Shown here piece after piece: positions 1 through 8,713 of a stretch of 64,000 nt of DNA. Position 1 is the stretch's first letter. Every line of letters starts with the position of its first letter. The position numbers and the translations under genes are program-made. Under the pieces are notes generated by a model. That model made no database searches, was not told the DNA's origin, and was given only the letters and a program-made list of their open reading frames with translations. The DNA comes from Cupriavidus laharis (lineage in GTDB: Bacteria > Pseudomonadota > Gammaproteobacteria > Burkholderiales > Burkholderiaceae): positions 1 through 64,000 of the forward strand of contig NZ_CAJZAI010000001.1 of assembly GCF_914271435.1 (NCBI RefSeq), read 5' to 3'.

Positions 1-64
1 AAGCCCCCACCCTGTTTCCGCCGGGGGGGGCGCCCCCCGCCGGGGCGGCCCCCGCCAGAGCGTA

Positions 65-1303
65 TCAGCGGCGCATGCCAAACATCATGTGCCGTGCCAG
101 CGCATGCTTGAGCGGCGGCAGGCATGCCAGCGCCGCCAGCGACGCCCCGCGCGCGTGCGCGGCCAGCGGGTAGGAGACGCCGAACACGCGCGGCAGCAGG
201 TCCGTCACGCCGATGGTCACGGCCCGGTCCAGGCGGTGCCGCGACGCGAACGCCTGCAGTGCGTGTGGCGTGCAGCCGGCGCGCAGCGAATCGGCCAGCG
301 CGAAGGCATCGCGCAGCCCGAGGTTGAGACCTTGGCCCGCTACCGGGTGCAGCGTCTGGGCGGCGTTGCCCACGGCCGCAATGCGGCCGTCGACCGTCAC
401 CGGCGCCGCGTTGAGCCCCAGCGGGAACGCATGGCGCTTGCCGGCCAGCGTGAAGCGGCCCATGCGGTCGCCGAATGCGTCGCCGAGTTCGGCCGCGAAA
501 TCCGCGTCGGACAGCGCCAGCCGCCGCGCCGCCTGTTCGGGCGGGCAGCACCAGACCATCGCATAGCCGTCGATGCCATGTTCGTCGTAGGGCAGCAGCG
601 CCAGCGGCCCTTCGCCGGTGAACCGTTCCCAGGCCCACCCGGGCTGCGGCCGTGAGCAGGCAACGTGGCCGATCACCGCAGTCTGGCGGTAGTCGCGGTG
701 TCGCGCGCCCTGGCCCGCATGGGCAGCTTGCTGGTGGAACAGCCCGCCTTCGGCCTGTATGGCAATGCGAGCGGTAAAGCGCACCGCCTGTCCGTCCGCC
801 GCCGTGCCGGCAAGATGGACCGCGCCGGCCGTGCCATCCGGGCTGTCCGAGTCCCCGCCGATCAGCGGGTCTTGCTGCAGGTCGTCGATGCGGGTCTCGA
901 ATATGCGCTGCAGCCGCGCTTCGCCGGCCTGCTGGGCGGCGCGGCCCAAGGCGCGCTCGAGCACGTTGCACAGCTCGCCATAGCGCACCACATAGCCCAG
1001 CGCGGGCACGCCGTAGTCCTCGTGGTGCAGCTTCACATGGCCGAGATGGCCGCGCTGCGAGACATGGATGTGCTCGATCGCCGTGCCGGCCACGGGCCAT
1101 GCACCGATCTGCTCCAGCAACTGCCGGCTGCCATGGGACAGCGCGATGGCGCGCGGGTCGCGTGCGGCCCGGGCCGGGGTGGCGGCATCGATCAGCGTGA
1201 TGCGCCAGTCCGTGGCCAGCAGCAGCTGGCAGGCCAGTGCCAGCCCCACTGGTCCGCCGCCGACAATGGCGATGTCGCGGACTTCAGGCTCGGCCTGGGT
1301 CAT
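65..1303 (-). CDS. ubiH: UbiH-family FAD-dependent ubiquinone-biosynthesis monooxygenase
   Basis: A 412-residue flavoprotein of the UbiH/UbiF/VisC family, which hydroxylates the polyprenyl-benzoquinol ring during ubiquinone synthesis at the inner membrane. The sequence shows an N-terminal dinucleotide-binding glycine motif (VGGGPVG, residues 14-20) and the C-terminal FAD motif GNAAQTLHPVAGQGLN (about 312-327). The middle motif, usually ADG, reads AEG here, so its Asp is replaced by Glu. It is last in a minus-strand run after pepP and a small unknown gene, the association also known from E. coli pepP-ubiH. Its start overlaps the preceding stop by 20 bases. Family is secure; which ring position it hydroxylates is inferred. 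Confidence 0.88.
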   Translation of the reverse strand: MTQAEPEVRDIAIVGGGPVGLALACQLLLATDWRITLIDAATPARAARDPRAIALSHGSRQLLEQIGAWPVAGTAIEHIHVSQRGHLGHVKLHHEDYGVPALGYVVRYGELCNVLERALGRAAQQAGEARLQRIFETRIDDLQQDPLIGGDSDSPDGTAGAVHLAGTAADGQAVRFTARIAIQAEGGLFHQQAAHAGQGARHRDYRQTAVIGHVACSRPQPGWAWERFTGEGPLALLPYDEHGIDGYAMVWCCPPEQAARRLALSDADFAAELGDAFGDRMGRFTLAGKRHAFPLGLNAAPVTVDGRIAAVGNAAQTLHPVAGQGLNLGLRDAFALADSLRAGCTPHALQAFASRHRLDRAVTIGVTDLLPRVFGVSYPLAAHARGASLAALACLPPLKHALARHMMFGMRR

Positions 1304-1763
1304 CGCCGGTGCCCCCGTCCGTGCTCAGGTCTGAAGCCGGCTCCGCCGGCGCACCGCGCTTCCAGCAGTTGGCGTCGGAGCGCGACTTGCCGGCCGCGGC
1401 ATCGCGCAGCGCGTTGTCGAGCTTCTGCTGGCTGAAGCCAGGCAGGGCCTGCAGCCGCTCCACCAGTGCGGTGGCGTTGGCCGCGTCCATCGGCGCCACG
1501 CAGCCCTGGCCACTGTCGGGCGCGCCGACCAGGATCAGCCAGGCCTTGCCGGCCCAGGGCGCAGCATTGGAAACCCGCACCACCACACGCTCAAGCGAAT
1601 CCCACACGACTTCCTCGCGCTGGCCGTCGGGGCGGTGTACTACCACACGGTCGTCGTAGAGGTTGATCACGAACGGCTCGTTCGGATCGATACGGCGCTT
1701 CACGGGGGCGCTATGCGGCGCCCCGGCGCTGCCGGGAAACAGTCGTCGCAGCCATCCGATCAT
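1284..1763 (-). CDS. Conserved hypothetical protein between pepP and ubiH
   Basis: A 159-residue protein that I do not recognise. It starts with a short basic/hydrophobic stretch (MIGWLRRLF), then has a compact region (about 30-110) alternating hydrophobic strands and a final helix, followed by a polar tail. No signal peptide or metal motif is evident. The ATG at 1763 is chosen over longer forms because it gives an ATGA overlap with the pepP stop; its own end overlaps ubiH by 20 bases. Translational coupling on both sides suggests a real gene. The fold could be a small PH-like or beta-sandwich domain, but that is a guess. Confidence 0.72.
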   Translation of the reverse strand: MIGWLRRLFPGSAGAPHSAPVKRRIDPNEPFVINLYDDRVVVHRPDGQREEVVWDSLERVVVRVSNAAPWAGKAWLILVGAPDSGQGCVAPMDAANATALVERLQALPGFSQQKLDNALRDAAAGKSRSDANCWKRGAPAEPASDLSTDGGTGDDPGRA

Positions 1764-3154
1764 GCCTTGCCTCCGCCTGCCGTGCTCCGGTCCCGCATCA
1801 GGGCTTCGATCTCGTCGGCCCTGACCGGCACGCCGCGCGTGATGATCTCGCAGTCGCCGCTGGTGACCACCGCATCGTCCTCGATACGGATGCCGATATG
1901 CCAGTAGCGCTCCGGCACGTCTTCGGCCGGACGCACGTAGATGCCCGGCTCCACGGTGACCACCATGCCCGGCTGCAACGGCCGCCACGGGCGTTCGCCG
2001 TCCGCTGCCGGCGCGGCTGCGCGGTATTCGCCCACGTCGTGGACGTCCATGCCGAGCCAGTGCCCGGTGCGGTGCATGTAGAAGCGCCGGTAGCTGCCGC
2101 TGGCCAGCACGTCGTCGAGCGTGCCTTCCTTGTTGCGGTCGAGCAGGCCGGTGTCGAGCATGCCCTGCGCGAGCACCCGCACTGCGGCGTCGTGCGGCAC
2201 GTTGTAGGGCACGCCGGCGCGCGTTTCGGCAACGGCGGCGTCCTGCGCGGCCAGCACGAGGTCGTACAGCTCGCGCTGGGCCGGCGAGAAGCGGCCGGAC
2301 ACCGGGAAGGTGCGCGTGATGTCGGACGCGTAGCCGTCGAACTCGCAGCCGGCGTCGATCAGGCACAGGTCGCCGTCGCGCAGTTCGGCGGGACCCGCAC
2401 GGTAGTGCAGCACGCAGGCATTGGGGCCGGCTGCGACGATCGAGTTGTAGGCCACACTCTGCGCGCCGTGGCGGCGGAATTCGTACAGCAGCTCGGCTTC
2501 GAGGTGGTACTCGCGCAGGCCGTGCCGCGTGGCCTGCATGGCGCGCACATGGGCGCCCGCGGAGATTTCGCCGGCGCGGCGCATCGTGGCCAGTTCGCCG
2601 GCATCCTTGATCAGCCGCATCTCGTCGAGCAGCGTGCGGATGTCGACTGCCACAGACGGCGCCGCGACACCGGCGCGGCCCTGCATGCGCACCGCGTCGA
2701 GCCAGCGGCGCACCTGCATGTCGGTGCGCGTGGAGGCAGCCAGCGGGTACGCGAGCTGCGCGCGGTTGGCGAGCAGGCCAGGCAGGATGGCGTCGATCTC
2801 TTCGACCGAATGCGCCTCATCGAAGCCGAAGGCCGCGCGTGCGCCTTCCGGGCCGTAGCGGAAGCCGTCCCAGATTTCGCGCTCTTCGTGCTTCGGGCGG
2901 CAGAACAGGATGCTGCGGTCGGCCTCGGCGCCCTGGCCGGCCACCAGCACCAGCACGGACTCGGGCTCGGTGAAGCCGGTCAGGTAATAGAAATAGCTGT
3001 CGTGCCGGTACGGATAGTCGCTGTCGCGGTTGCGCATGGCTTCCGGCGCCGTGGGCAGGATGGCCACGCCACCGCCGCCTGCGCGCAGGTGCTGCAGCAC
3101 GCGGGCGCGACGGTCACGGCAAGAGGCCAGGAGGGCTGGATCGGGTGCGGACAT
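1760..3154 (-). CDS. pepP: Xaa-Pro aminopeptidase (aminopeptidase P)
   Basis: A 464-residue M24-family metallopeptidase that removes an N-terminal residue preceding proline. It carries an N-terminal AMP_N-like domain (NRDSDYPYRHDSYFYYLTGF) and a C-terminal pita-bread catalytic domain. The dinuclear metal ligands are visible as Asp in LIDAGCEFDGYASDITRTF, His in HRTGHWLGMDVHD, Glu in TVEPGIY and Glu in RIEDDAV. A start 10 codons upstream (3184) is possible, but the stretch before it resembles a -10 element (TTAGAAT), so the MSAPD start is preferred. It is followed by an ATGA overlap with the next gene. Confidence 0.93.
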   Translation of the reverse strand: MSAPDPALLASCRDRRARVLQHLRAGGGGVAILPTAPEAMRNRDSDYPYRHDSYFYYLTGFTEPESVLVLVAGQGAEADRSILFCRPKHEEREIWDGFRYGPEGARAAFGFDEAHSVEEIDAILPGLLANRAQLAYPLAASTRTDMQVRRWLDAVRMQGRAGVAAPSVAVDIRTLLDEMRLIKDAGELATMRRAGEISAGAHVRAMQATRHGLREYHLEAELLYEFRRHGAQSVAYNSIVAAGPNACVLHYRAGPAELRDGDLCLIDAGCEFDGYASDITRTFPVSGRFSPAQRELYDLVLAAQDAAVAETRAGVPYNVPHDAAVRVLAQGMLDTGLLDRNKEGTLDDVLASGSYRRFYMHRTGHWLGMDVHDVGEYRAAAPAADGERPWRPLQPGMVVTVEPGIYVRPAEDVPERYWHIGIRIEDDAVVTSGDCEIITRGVPVRADEIEALMRDRSTAGGGKA

Positions 3155-3234
3155 AGGATCGCCAACTGGATAGGGGGAATGCATCAGATTCTAACGCCGT
3201 CGGCGCACAGGCCCCGGCGGCGCTGGCAAGCGGC

Positions 3235-3972
3235 TCAGGCGCCGCTTGCGATCGCGATGCCGCGCGCGGCGACGGCGTCGTTGAGCGCGGCGAGCTGGGC
3301 CGGGGTGCCGACGTTTTCCCAGATGCCGTCGAAGCGCTCCCCGCTGGCCGTGCCCGCCGCGATGGCGGCGCGGTAGCAGGGTGTCATGGCGACCTTGGTG
3401 CCGGGAGCGATATCGGCAAACAGGCGCGTGTCATACAGCCCGATATTGCCGAAGGTCAGGCGCTCGGCGCCAGGTGCCGCATCCAGCGCCAGCAGCCCGT
3501 CGGGCCGCAGCGCGAAGTCGCCGGCCGGGTGGAAGGGCGGGTTCGGCACCATCACCAGGTGCATGCGCGGCGCCGGCGCGCCGGCCATCTCGCGGGCACG
3601 CGGCAGCAGCGCGCGGAAGTCGTACTCGCAGAAGATGTCGCCGGAAACGGCCAGGAAGATCTCGCCGCGTTCCGGTGCTTGCGACAGCAGCGGCAGCGCC
3701 TTGGCAATGCCGCCGGCGGTCTCCAGCGCGCTACCCTCGGCGGAGTAGGCGATGCGCGCGCCGAAGCGGCTGCCGTCGCCAAGCGCGGCTTCAATCTGCT
3801 CGCCGAGCCACGCATGGTTGATGACGATGTCGCGCAGCCCGGCGCGCACCAGCGCCTCGATCTTCCAGACGATCAGCGGCTTGCCGCCGACGGGCAGCAG
3901 CGGCTTGGGGCAGGTGTCGGTCAGCGGGCGCATGCGGTCGCCGCGGCCGGCGGCAAAGATCATGGTTTTCAA
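3235..3972 (-). CDS. murU: N-acetylmuramate-1-phosphate uridylyltransferase-type nucleotidyltransferase
   Basis: A 245-residue sugar-1-phosphate nucleotidyltransferase. With AmgK it is expected to convert MurNAc-1-phosphate to UDP-MurNAc, bypassing de novo synthesis in peptidoglycan recycling. The N-terminal signature FAAGRGDRMRPLTD, the lysine in CPKPLLP and the metal-binding SGDIF support the family. The TTG at 3972 forms a TTGA overlap with the azlD stop and gives MKTMIFAAG, the usual N-terminus; an ATG at 3963 would start directly at the first strand. The kinase partner amgK lies upstream in the same run but is separated by azlCD. A mannose-1-phosphate guanylyltransferase role is the main alternative. 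Confidence 0.82.
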   Translation of the reverse strand: MKTMIFAAGRGDRMRPLTDTCPKPLLPVGGKPLIVWKIEALVRAGLRDIVINHAWLGEQIEAALGDGSRFGARIAYSAEGSALETAGGIAKALPLLSQAPERGEIFLAVSGDIFCEYDFRALLPRAREMAGAPAPRMHLVMVPNPPFHPAGDFALRPDGLLALDAAPGAERLTFGNIGLYDTRLFADIAPGTKVAMTPCYRAAIAAGTASGERFDGIWENVGTPAQLAALNDAVAARGIAIASGA

Positions 3973-4292
3973 ATCAGGGTCTCCATGGCGAGCAGGGCGG
4001 CCATGCCGCCGATGATGGTCCAGCCGATGCTGCGCGTGCGCGCGGCGATCACGATGGCGACCAGGCCGGCGACCAGCCTGGCATTGAGCGGGCTCACGTA
4101 GAGCTCGCCGCCGCGCATCAGCAGGTCGGGGGCGATCAGCGCGGACAGCATGGCCGCGGGCACGAACTGCAGCGCCGTGCGGAACCACGCTGGCAGCCGT
4201 ACGCGGCCTTCCACGGCGATGAACGACAGGCGGATCAGGAACGTGGCCAGTCCCGCGCCAAGGAAGACCCCGAGCAAGGTCAGCGAGTTCAT
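3969..4292 (-). CDS. azlD: AzlD-family branched-chain amino-acid exporter small subunit
   Basis: A 107-residue protein with about four hydrophobic segments, matching the AzlD/YgaH small subunit that pairs with AzlC to export branched-chain amino acids or related compounds. The start at 4292 makes an ATGA overlap with the azlC stop, as expected for subunits made in equal amounts. Its own stop overlaps the TTG start of murU. Substrate is not readable from sequence. Confidence 0.85.
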   Translation of the reverse strand: MNSLTLLGVFLGAGLATFLIRLSFIAVEGRVRLPAWFRTALQFVPAAMLSALIAPDLLMRGGELYVSPLNARLVAGLVAIVIAARTRSIGWTIIGGMAALLAMETLI

Positions 4293-5062
4293 GCCGCCTC
4301 CTTGCCGATGGTGGCCTTGCCGGCCGGACGCTCGCCCGATGCCTTGCCGCGGCCGAGCAGCAGCATGCCGGCGGCAATGCCGCCCAGCGCCGCGACCATT
4401 AGCCCGAGCTTGTGCGGCATGCCGAAGCAGGCCACGGCGAGGGCCGAGGCCACCAGCGCCGCGGCGACCTGCGCACGGTGCTTCAGGCCCGGCACGATGA
4501 TGCCGATGAAGGTCAGCGGCAGGAAGAAGTCCAGCGGCCAGTCGCGCGGCACCTGCGCCCCGACCAGCACGCCGGCCAGCGTCGACACCTGCCAGCTTGC
4601 CCACAGCGCGAAACCGCCGCCGACGTAATACCAGTGGCGGTAGCGCTGGCGCGGCCCGGTGTCGGCCAGCCGGTGCGTCATGGCGGCAAACGCTTCATCG
4701 GTCAGCAGGTAGGCGATCAGCGCTTTCCAGCGGCGCGGCAGGTGTGCCAGCGTGGGCGCGATGGTGGCGGAGTAGAGCGCATGGCGCAGGTTCACCATCG
4801 CCACGGTGACGGCGATTACCAGGGCCGGCGTGCCGGCCGACCACAGTTGCGTCAGGATCATCTGCGACGCGCCGCCGAACACGATGACGCTCATCGCGCA
4901 GGCCAGCCACGCGGGCATGCCTGCGCCGACCGCCAGCACGCCATAGATCAGACCAAACGGCACCACGCCCAGCAGCATGGGGGCGAGCGCTCGCATGCCG
5001 GCCCACCACTCGCCGGAGCGTGTGATGGTCTCGGAGCGCTCGGAAAGGTCTGGAGGGGGCAC
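4289..5062 (-). CDS. azlC: AzlC-family branched-chain amino-acid permease
   Basis: A 257-residue integral membrane protein of the AzlC/YgaZ family. It has a conserved first hydrophobic segment (LAPMLLGVVPFGLIYGVLA), the FGGASQ motif near residue 65, and further membrane segments up to about residue 235, ending in a basic tail. With AzlD it forms an export permease. It begins 14 bases after the amgK stop and overlaps azlD by 4 bases, so the two transporter genes sit inside the amgK-murU recycling pair. An internal ATG giving MRALAPMLL is a possible alternative start. Confidence 0.88.
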   Translation of the reverse strand: MPPPDLSERSETITRSGEWWAGMRALAPMLLGVVPFGLIYGVLAVGAGMPAWLACAMSVIVFGGASQMILTQLWSAGTPALVIAVTVAMVNLRHALYSATIAPTLAHLPRRWKALIAYLLTDEAFAAMTHRLADTGPRQRYRHWYYVGGGFALWASWQVSTLAGVLVGAQVPRDWPLDFFLPLTFIGIIVPGLKHRAQVAAALVASALAVACFGMPHKLGLMVAALGGIAAGMLLLGRGKASGERPAGKATIGKEAA

Positions 5063-5076
5063 TGCTCAGCCCCCGT

Positions 5077-6111
5077 TCAGAACGTATAGCCGGCCGGGCT
5101 CTCGGCGCCCTCGAGCGCATCGAGCAGGCGGACCAGCTTGCGCAGCTCTGTGTAGCGGCCCGCTACCTGGCGCGTGTACTTGAGTACGAGCGGCAGGTTG
5201 GCGAGGTAGCCGTCCTTGCCGTCGCGGTGGTACAGGCGCGCGAAGATGCCGAGTACCTTCAGGTGGCGCTGCAGGCCCATCCACTCGAAGTCGCAGTAGA
5301 ACTCGCCGAAATCGGCATTGACGGGCAGCCCGGCCTTGCGCGCGCGCTCCCAGTAGCGGATCAGCCAGTCGAGCTGCTGCTCCTCATCCCATTCGATGTA
5401 GGCATCGCGCCACAGCGAGACCGCGTCGTAGGTGATCGGGCCGATCACGGCGTCCTGGAAATCGAGCACGCCGGGGTTGGCTCCGCCGGGCAGCACCATC
5501 AGGTTGCGCGAGTGGTAGTCGCGGTGCACATAGACCTGCGGCTGCGCCAGGTTGTTGGCAAGCAGCGCATCCATCACTTCGCACAGGTCTGCCTGCTGGG
5601 CGTCCGTGAGCGTGGCGCCGAGGTGTTTCGCGATATACCACTGCGGGAACAGGTCCAGCTCGCGCTGCAGCAGGGCACGGTCGTAGGCCGGCAGTTCGCC
5701 GGCACGGGTGGCGGCCTGGATGCGCACCAGCGCGACTGCCGCGTCGGCATACATGCCGCTGGCGGAGGAGTCGTCGAGCCGGGACAGGTAGGTCTGGCTG
5801 CCGAGGTCGGCCAGCAGCAGGAAACCCTGCGCCAGGTCCTGCGCCAGGACCGTGGGCACCGTGACGCCGGCGGCACCGAACAGTGCCGCGACGTGGATGA
5901 ACGGCCTGCAGTCCTCGTGCGCCGGCGGCGCATCCATCACGATGGCGGTCGGGTGCGCCGCATTGCCGGTGCTGACGCGGAAGTAGCGCCGGAAGCTGGC
6001 GTCGGACGAAGCGGGGGTGCAGGAATCGGGGTCGACGGACCAGTCCGGACCGAGTCCGGACACCCAGGATTTGAGCTGGTCCAGGCGAGGGTCGTGGGGA
6101 AGTGCTGCCAT
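5077..6111 (-). CDS. amgK: AmgK-type anomeric MurNAc/GlcNAc kinase
   Basis: A 344-residue aminoglycoside-phosphotransferase-fold kinase. The Brenner-type catalytic loop VHRDYHSRNLMV and the metal-binding LDFQDAVIGP lie around residues 195-225. The start of the protein (SSDASFRRYFRV) and the pairing with murU, opposite lptD, match AmgK, which phosphorylates MurNAc and GlcNAc at the anomeric carbon in cell-wall recycling. It is the first gene of the minus-strand run and is transcribed divergently from lptD across a 160-base gap. Confidence 0.83.
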   Translation of the reverse strand: MAALPHDPRLDQLKSWVSGLGPDWSVDPDSCTPASSDASFRRYFRVSTGNAAHPTAIVMDAPPAHEDCRPFIHVAALFGAAGVTVPTVLAQDLAQGFLLLADLGSQTYLSRLDDSSASGMYADAAVALVRIQAATRAGELPAYDRALLQRELDLFPQWYIAKHLGATLTDAQQADLCEVMDALLANNLAQPQVYVHRDYHSRNLMVLPGGANPGVLDFQDAVIGPITYDAVSLWRDAYIEWDEEQQLDWLIRYWERARKAGLPVNADFGEFYCDFEWMGLQRHLKVLGIFARLYHRDGKDGYLANLPLVLKYTRQVAGRYTELRKLVRLLDALEGAESPAGYTF

Positions 6112-6138
6112 GCCGGAAAGGGAGTATTGGTTGCCCCG

Positions 6139-6144
6139 TATAAT
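6139..6144 (+). promoter_or_regulatory. Possible -10 element in the amgK/lptD divergent gap
   Basis: A perfect TATAAT lies inside the near-palindrome GTATAATAC, so a -10-like hexamer can be read on either strand. I see no good -35 at 16-18 bases on the plus strand, and only GC-rich sequence on the minus strand. It is the only AT-rich spot in the 160-base gap between the two divergent starts, which makes it the best promoter candidate for lptD or amgK. Confidence 0.4.
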
Positions 6145-6271
6145 ACCCGACCAGACCCGGGCGCCGGGCGGCCCCCGGGAGGGGCCATCCGTTGCCCCGC
6201 AGCCTGTTCCGGCGGGGGCTGGCGGCTAGCAGGCGAGCCGCCGCCGCCGACGTGACTGACAACCCGCTCGC

Positions 6272-8704
6272 ATGACCGAACAACGACGATCACCGAACAA
6301 CCGAGCCACCAAGCCGCCTGCGCTTTCCGGCCTTTCCGGCCGCACTGGCCGGCGGCCTGCCAGCGCCCTGCGGCCGCTGGTGCTGGCCATGGCCGGCCTG
6401 TCGGTCGGTGCGCACGCGCAGATGTCCGGTTCCGCCGTGCCCGACATCGACCAGACCGAGTCCGTGGTGGAAGCCGCCCCGGAGGTGCCGCTGGCACCAC
6501 CTGTGTCCGGTGAGCTCGTGCCGCGCCTGGCCGAGCCCGCCAAATCCGACGAGGCCGAGGAGAATCCGCCGACATTCGTCTCGGGTGACCGGCTCACCGG
6601 GTATAACGAGCGCGGCGTGGAACTCGAAGGCAACGCCGAGCTGCGTCGCGGCGGCGCCGTGGTCAAGGGCGACAAGCTGACCTACGACCAGGATACCGAC
6701 GAGGCCTTCGCGCACGGCAACGCCCGCGTCTCGCGCGGCGGCGCGCTGGCCGTGGGCCCCGAGGCGCGCATGAAGGTCGAGGCCAACGAGGGCTACATGC
6801 TCTCGCCCGACTACTATTTCCAGCAGACCGGCGGCACAGGCAAGGCCGAACGCATCGATTTCGTGGACAAGGACCGCAGCGTGATCAAGCGGGCCACATA
6901 CACCACGTGTTCGCCGGACAATGCCGACTGGTACTTCAGTGCGCGCCAGCTTGACCTGGACAGCGACCGCCAGGTCGGCGTGGCCTATGGCGGCGTGCTG
7001 CATTTCTTCGACGTGCCGATCGCGGGCGCGCCGGTGTTCAGTTTCCCGCTCAACGACGAGCGCCGCAGCGGTTTCCTGTCGCCGCTGTTCGGCTACGGGT
7101 CCAAATCGGGCCTCGATGTCACGCTTCCGTACTATTTCAACATCGCGCCGAACCGTGACCTGACGCTCTATCCGCGCATCATGACGTCGCGCGGCTTTAT
7201 GCTCGGCGGCGACTACCGGTACCTGGGGCAAGGCTATTCGGGCCGCCTGCGTGCGGAAATCCTGCCGGACGACCGCCAGACCGGCACCAACCGCTGGTCT
7301 TATTCGTTCCAGCATAACCAGAACATTGCCAAGGGGCTCAACGCCTACCTGAACCTGAACCGCGTATCGGACGACAAATATCCGGACGACCTGACGCGCA
7401 CCGTGTCGCAATCGACGCTGCGGCAATACACCCAGGAAGGCGGCGTCACCTACAACTGGCAGGACTTCATGGTGATGGCGCGCGTGCAGAAGTTCCAGAC
7501 GCTGCTGCCGAGCCAGCCGTCATACGAACGTGTGCCGCAGTTGAACGGCAAGTACATCCGCTATGACCTGGGCGGTTTCGATGTGCAGGTGGAGGCGGAC
7601 TACACGCGCTTCCATATCCCGCTGACCTCGACTGGCTTCCAGCAGCCGCAGGGCGAGCGCATGTTCGTGCAGCCGACGATCAGCTATCCGATCGTGCGCC
7701 CGGGCTGGTATGTGACGCCGAAGGTCATCCTCAATGCGACGCAGTACCAGATGGAGGCGGAAAGCAACACGCCGACGGCGCAGAACAACTTCTCGCGCAC
7801 GTTGCCGACCTTCAGCTTCGACAGCGGCATGACCTTCGAGCGCAATGCGCCGACCATGAGCCGGCTTTTCGGCGTCAACTACCTGCAGACGCTCGAACCG
7901 CGGCTGTTCTACGTCTACACGCCGTTCCGCGACCAGAGCCAGTTCCCGCTGTTCGATACCGTGCAGTCGGACTTCGGCTACGGGCAGATCTTCTCCGAGA
8001 ACCCGTTCACCGGCTATGACCGCGTGGCCGACAACAACAAGCTGACGGCCGGCCTGACCACGCGCCTGATCGAAGCCGATACCGGCGTCGAGCGCTTCCG
8101 CGGCACGCTCGCGCAGCGCTACGACTTCAGCGGCCAGCGCGTGCAGATCAACGGCACGCTGCCGGATCCGAAGGCGGGCAGCTCAGACCTGCTGGCGGCC
8201 ACCACCATCCAGCTGTTCCGCGGCTACTATCTCGACGCGGGTATCCAATACAATCCGGATTCGGAGCACATCAACTACTCGAACCTGGCATTTGCCTGGC
8301 GCCCGGAGCCGCGCAAGCTGCTCAACATGGGCTACCGCTACCGGCGCGCCACGTCGGTGACGGACAATACGGCCATCGACCAGTTCGAGATTTCCGGCCA
8401 GTGGCCCATTACCCAGCGCGCCTATGGCATCGGTCGCTTCGCCTTCGACCGGAACGCCAACCAGATGGTCGATGCACTGGCCGGCCTGGAATATGCGGCC
8501 GACTGCTGGGTCGGCCGCGTGGTCTACCAGCGCTTCCGCAACACCTCGCAGGGCTATACGGGCCGCATCTTCCTGCAGGTGGAGTTCCGCGGGCTGTCGA
8601 AGATCGGCTCGAATCCGCTGGATATCCTGCGCCTGAATGTTCCTGGGTATGAACCGGTCACCGCCAAGCCGGTGCCGACGACCCAGTTCGATCACTATGA
8701 ATGA
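6272..8704 (+). CDS. lptD: LPS-assembly outer-membrane protein LptD
   Basis: An 810-residue outer-membrane beta-barrel that, with LptE, inserts lipopolysaccharide into the outer leaflet. An N-terminal hydrophobic export segment (about 30-50) is followed by an OstA-like jellyroll region (about 100-230) and a long barrel rich in alternating aromatic residues. Only two cysteines are seen, Cys213 in the periplasmic domain (TTCSPDN) and Cys745 in the barrel (AADCWVG). They fit the domain-linking disulfide that E. coli forms with four cysteines. It leads the lptD-surA-pdxA-rsmA cluster. Confidence 0.95.
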   Translation: MTEQRRSPNNRATKPPALSGLSGRTGRRPASALRPLVLAMAGLSVGAHAQMSGSAVPDIDQTESVVEAAPEVPLAPPVSGELVPRLAEPAKSDEAEENPPTFVSGDRLTGYNERGVELEGNAELRRGGAVVKGDKLTYDQDTDEAFAHGNARVSRGGALAVGPEARMKVEANEGYMLSPDYYFQQTGGTGKAERIDFVDKDRSVIKRATYTTCSPDNADWYFSARQLDLDSDRQVGVAYGGVLHFFDVPIAGAPVFSFPLNDERRSGFLSPLFGYGSKSGLDVTLPYYFNIAPNRDLTLYPRIMTSRGFMLGGDYRYLGQGYSGRLRAEILPDDRQTGTNRWSYSFQHNQNIAKGLNAYLNLNRVSDDKYPDDLTRTVSQSTLRQYTQEGGVTYNWQDFMVMARVQKFQTLLPSQPSYERVPQLNGKYIRYDLGGFDVQVEADYTRFHIPLTSTGFQQPQGERMFVQPTISYPIVRPGWYVTPKVILNATQYQMEAESNTPTAQNNFSRTLPTFSFDSGMTFERNAPTMSRLFGVNYLQTLEPRLFYVYTPFRDQSQFPLFDTVQSDFGYGQIFSENPFTGYDRVADNNKLTAGLTTRLIEADTGVERFRGTLAQRYDFSGQRVQINGTLPDPKAGSSDLLAATTIQLFRGYYLDAGIQYNPDSEHINYSNLAFAWRPEPRKLLNMGYRYRRATSVTDNTAIDQFEISGQWPITQRAYGIGRFAFDRNANQMVDALAGLEYAADCWVGRVVYQRFRNTSQGYTGRIFLQVEFRGLSKIGSNPLDILRLNVPGYEPVTAKPVPTTQFDHYE

Positions 8705-8713
8705 CGGATTACG

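Noticed and set aside
1..64. GC-rich inverted repeat after ubiH as a terminator
   Set aside because: The run of G then C can pair, but there is no T-tract on the minus strand, and the window edge prevents judging the next gene.
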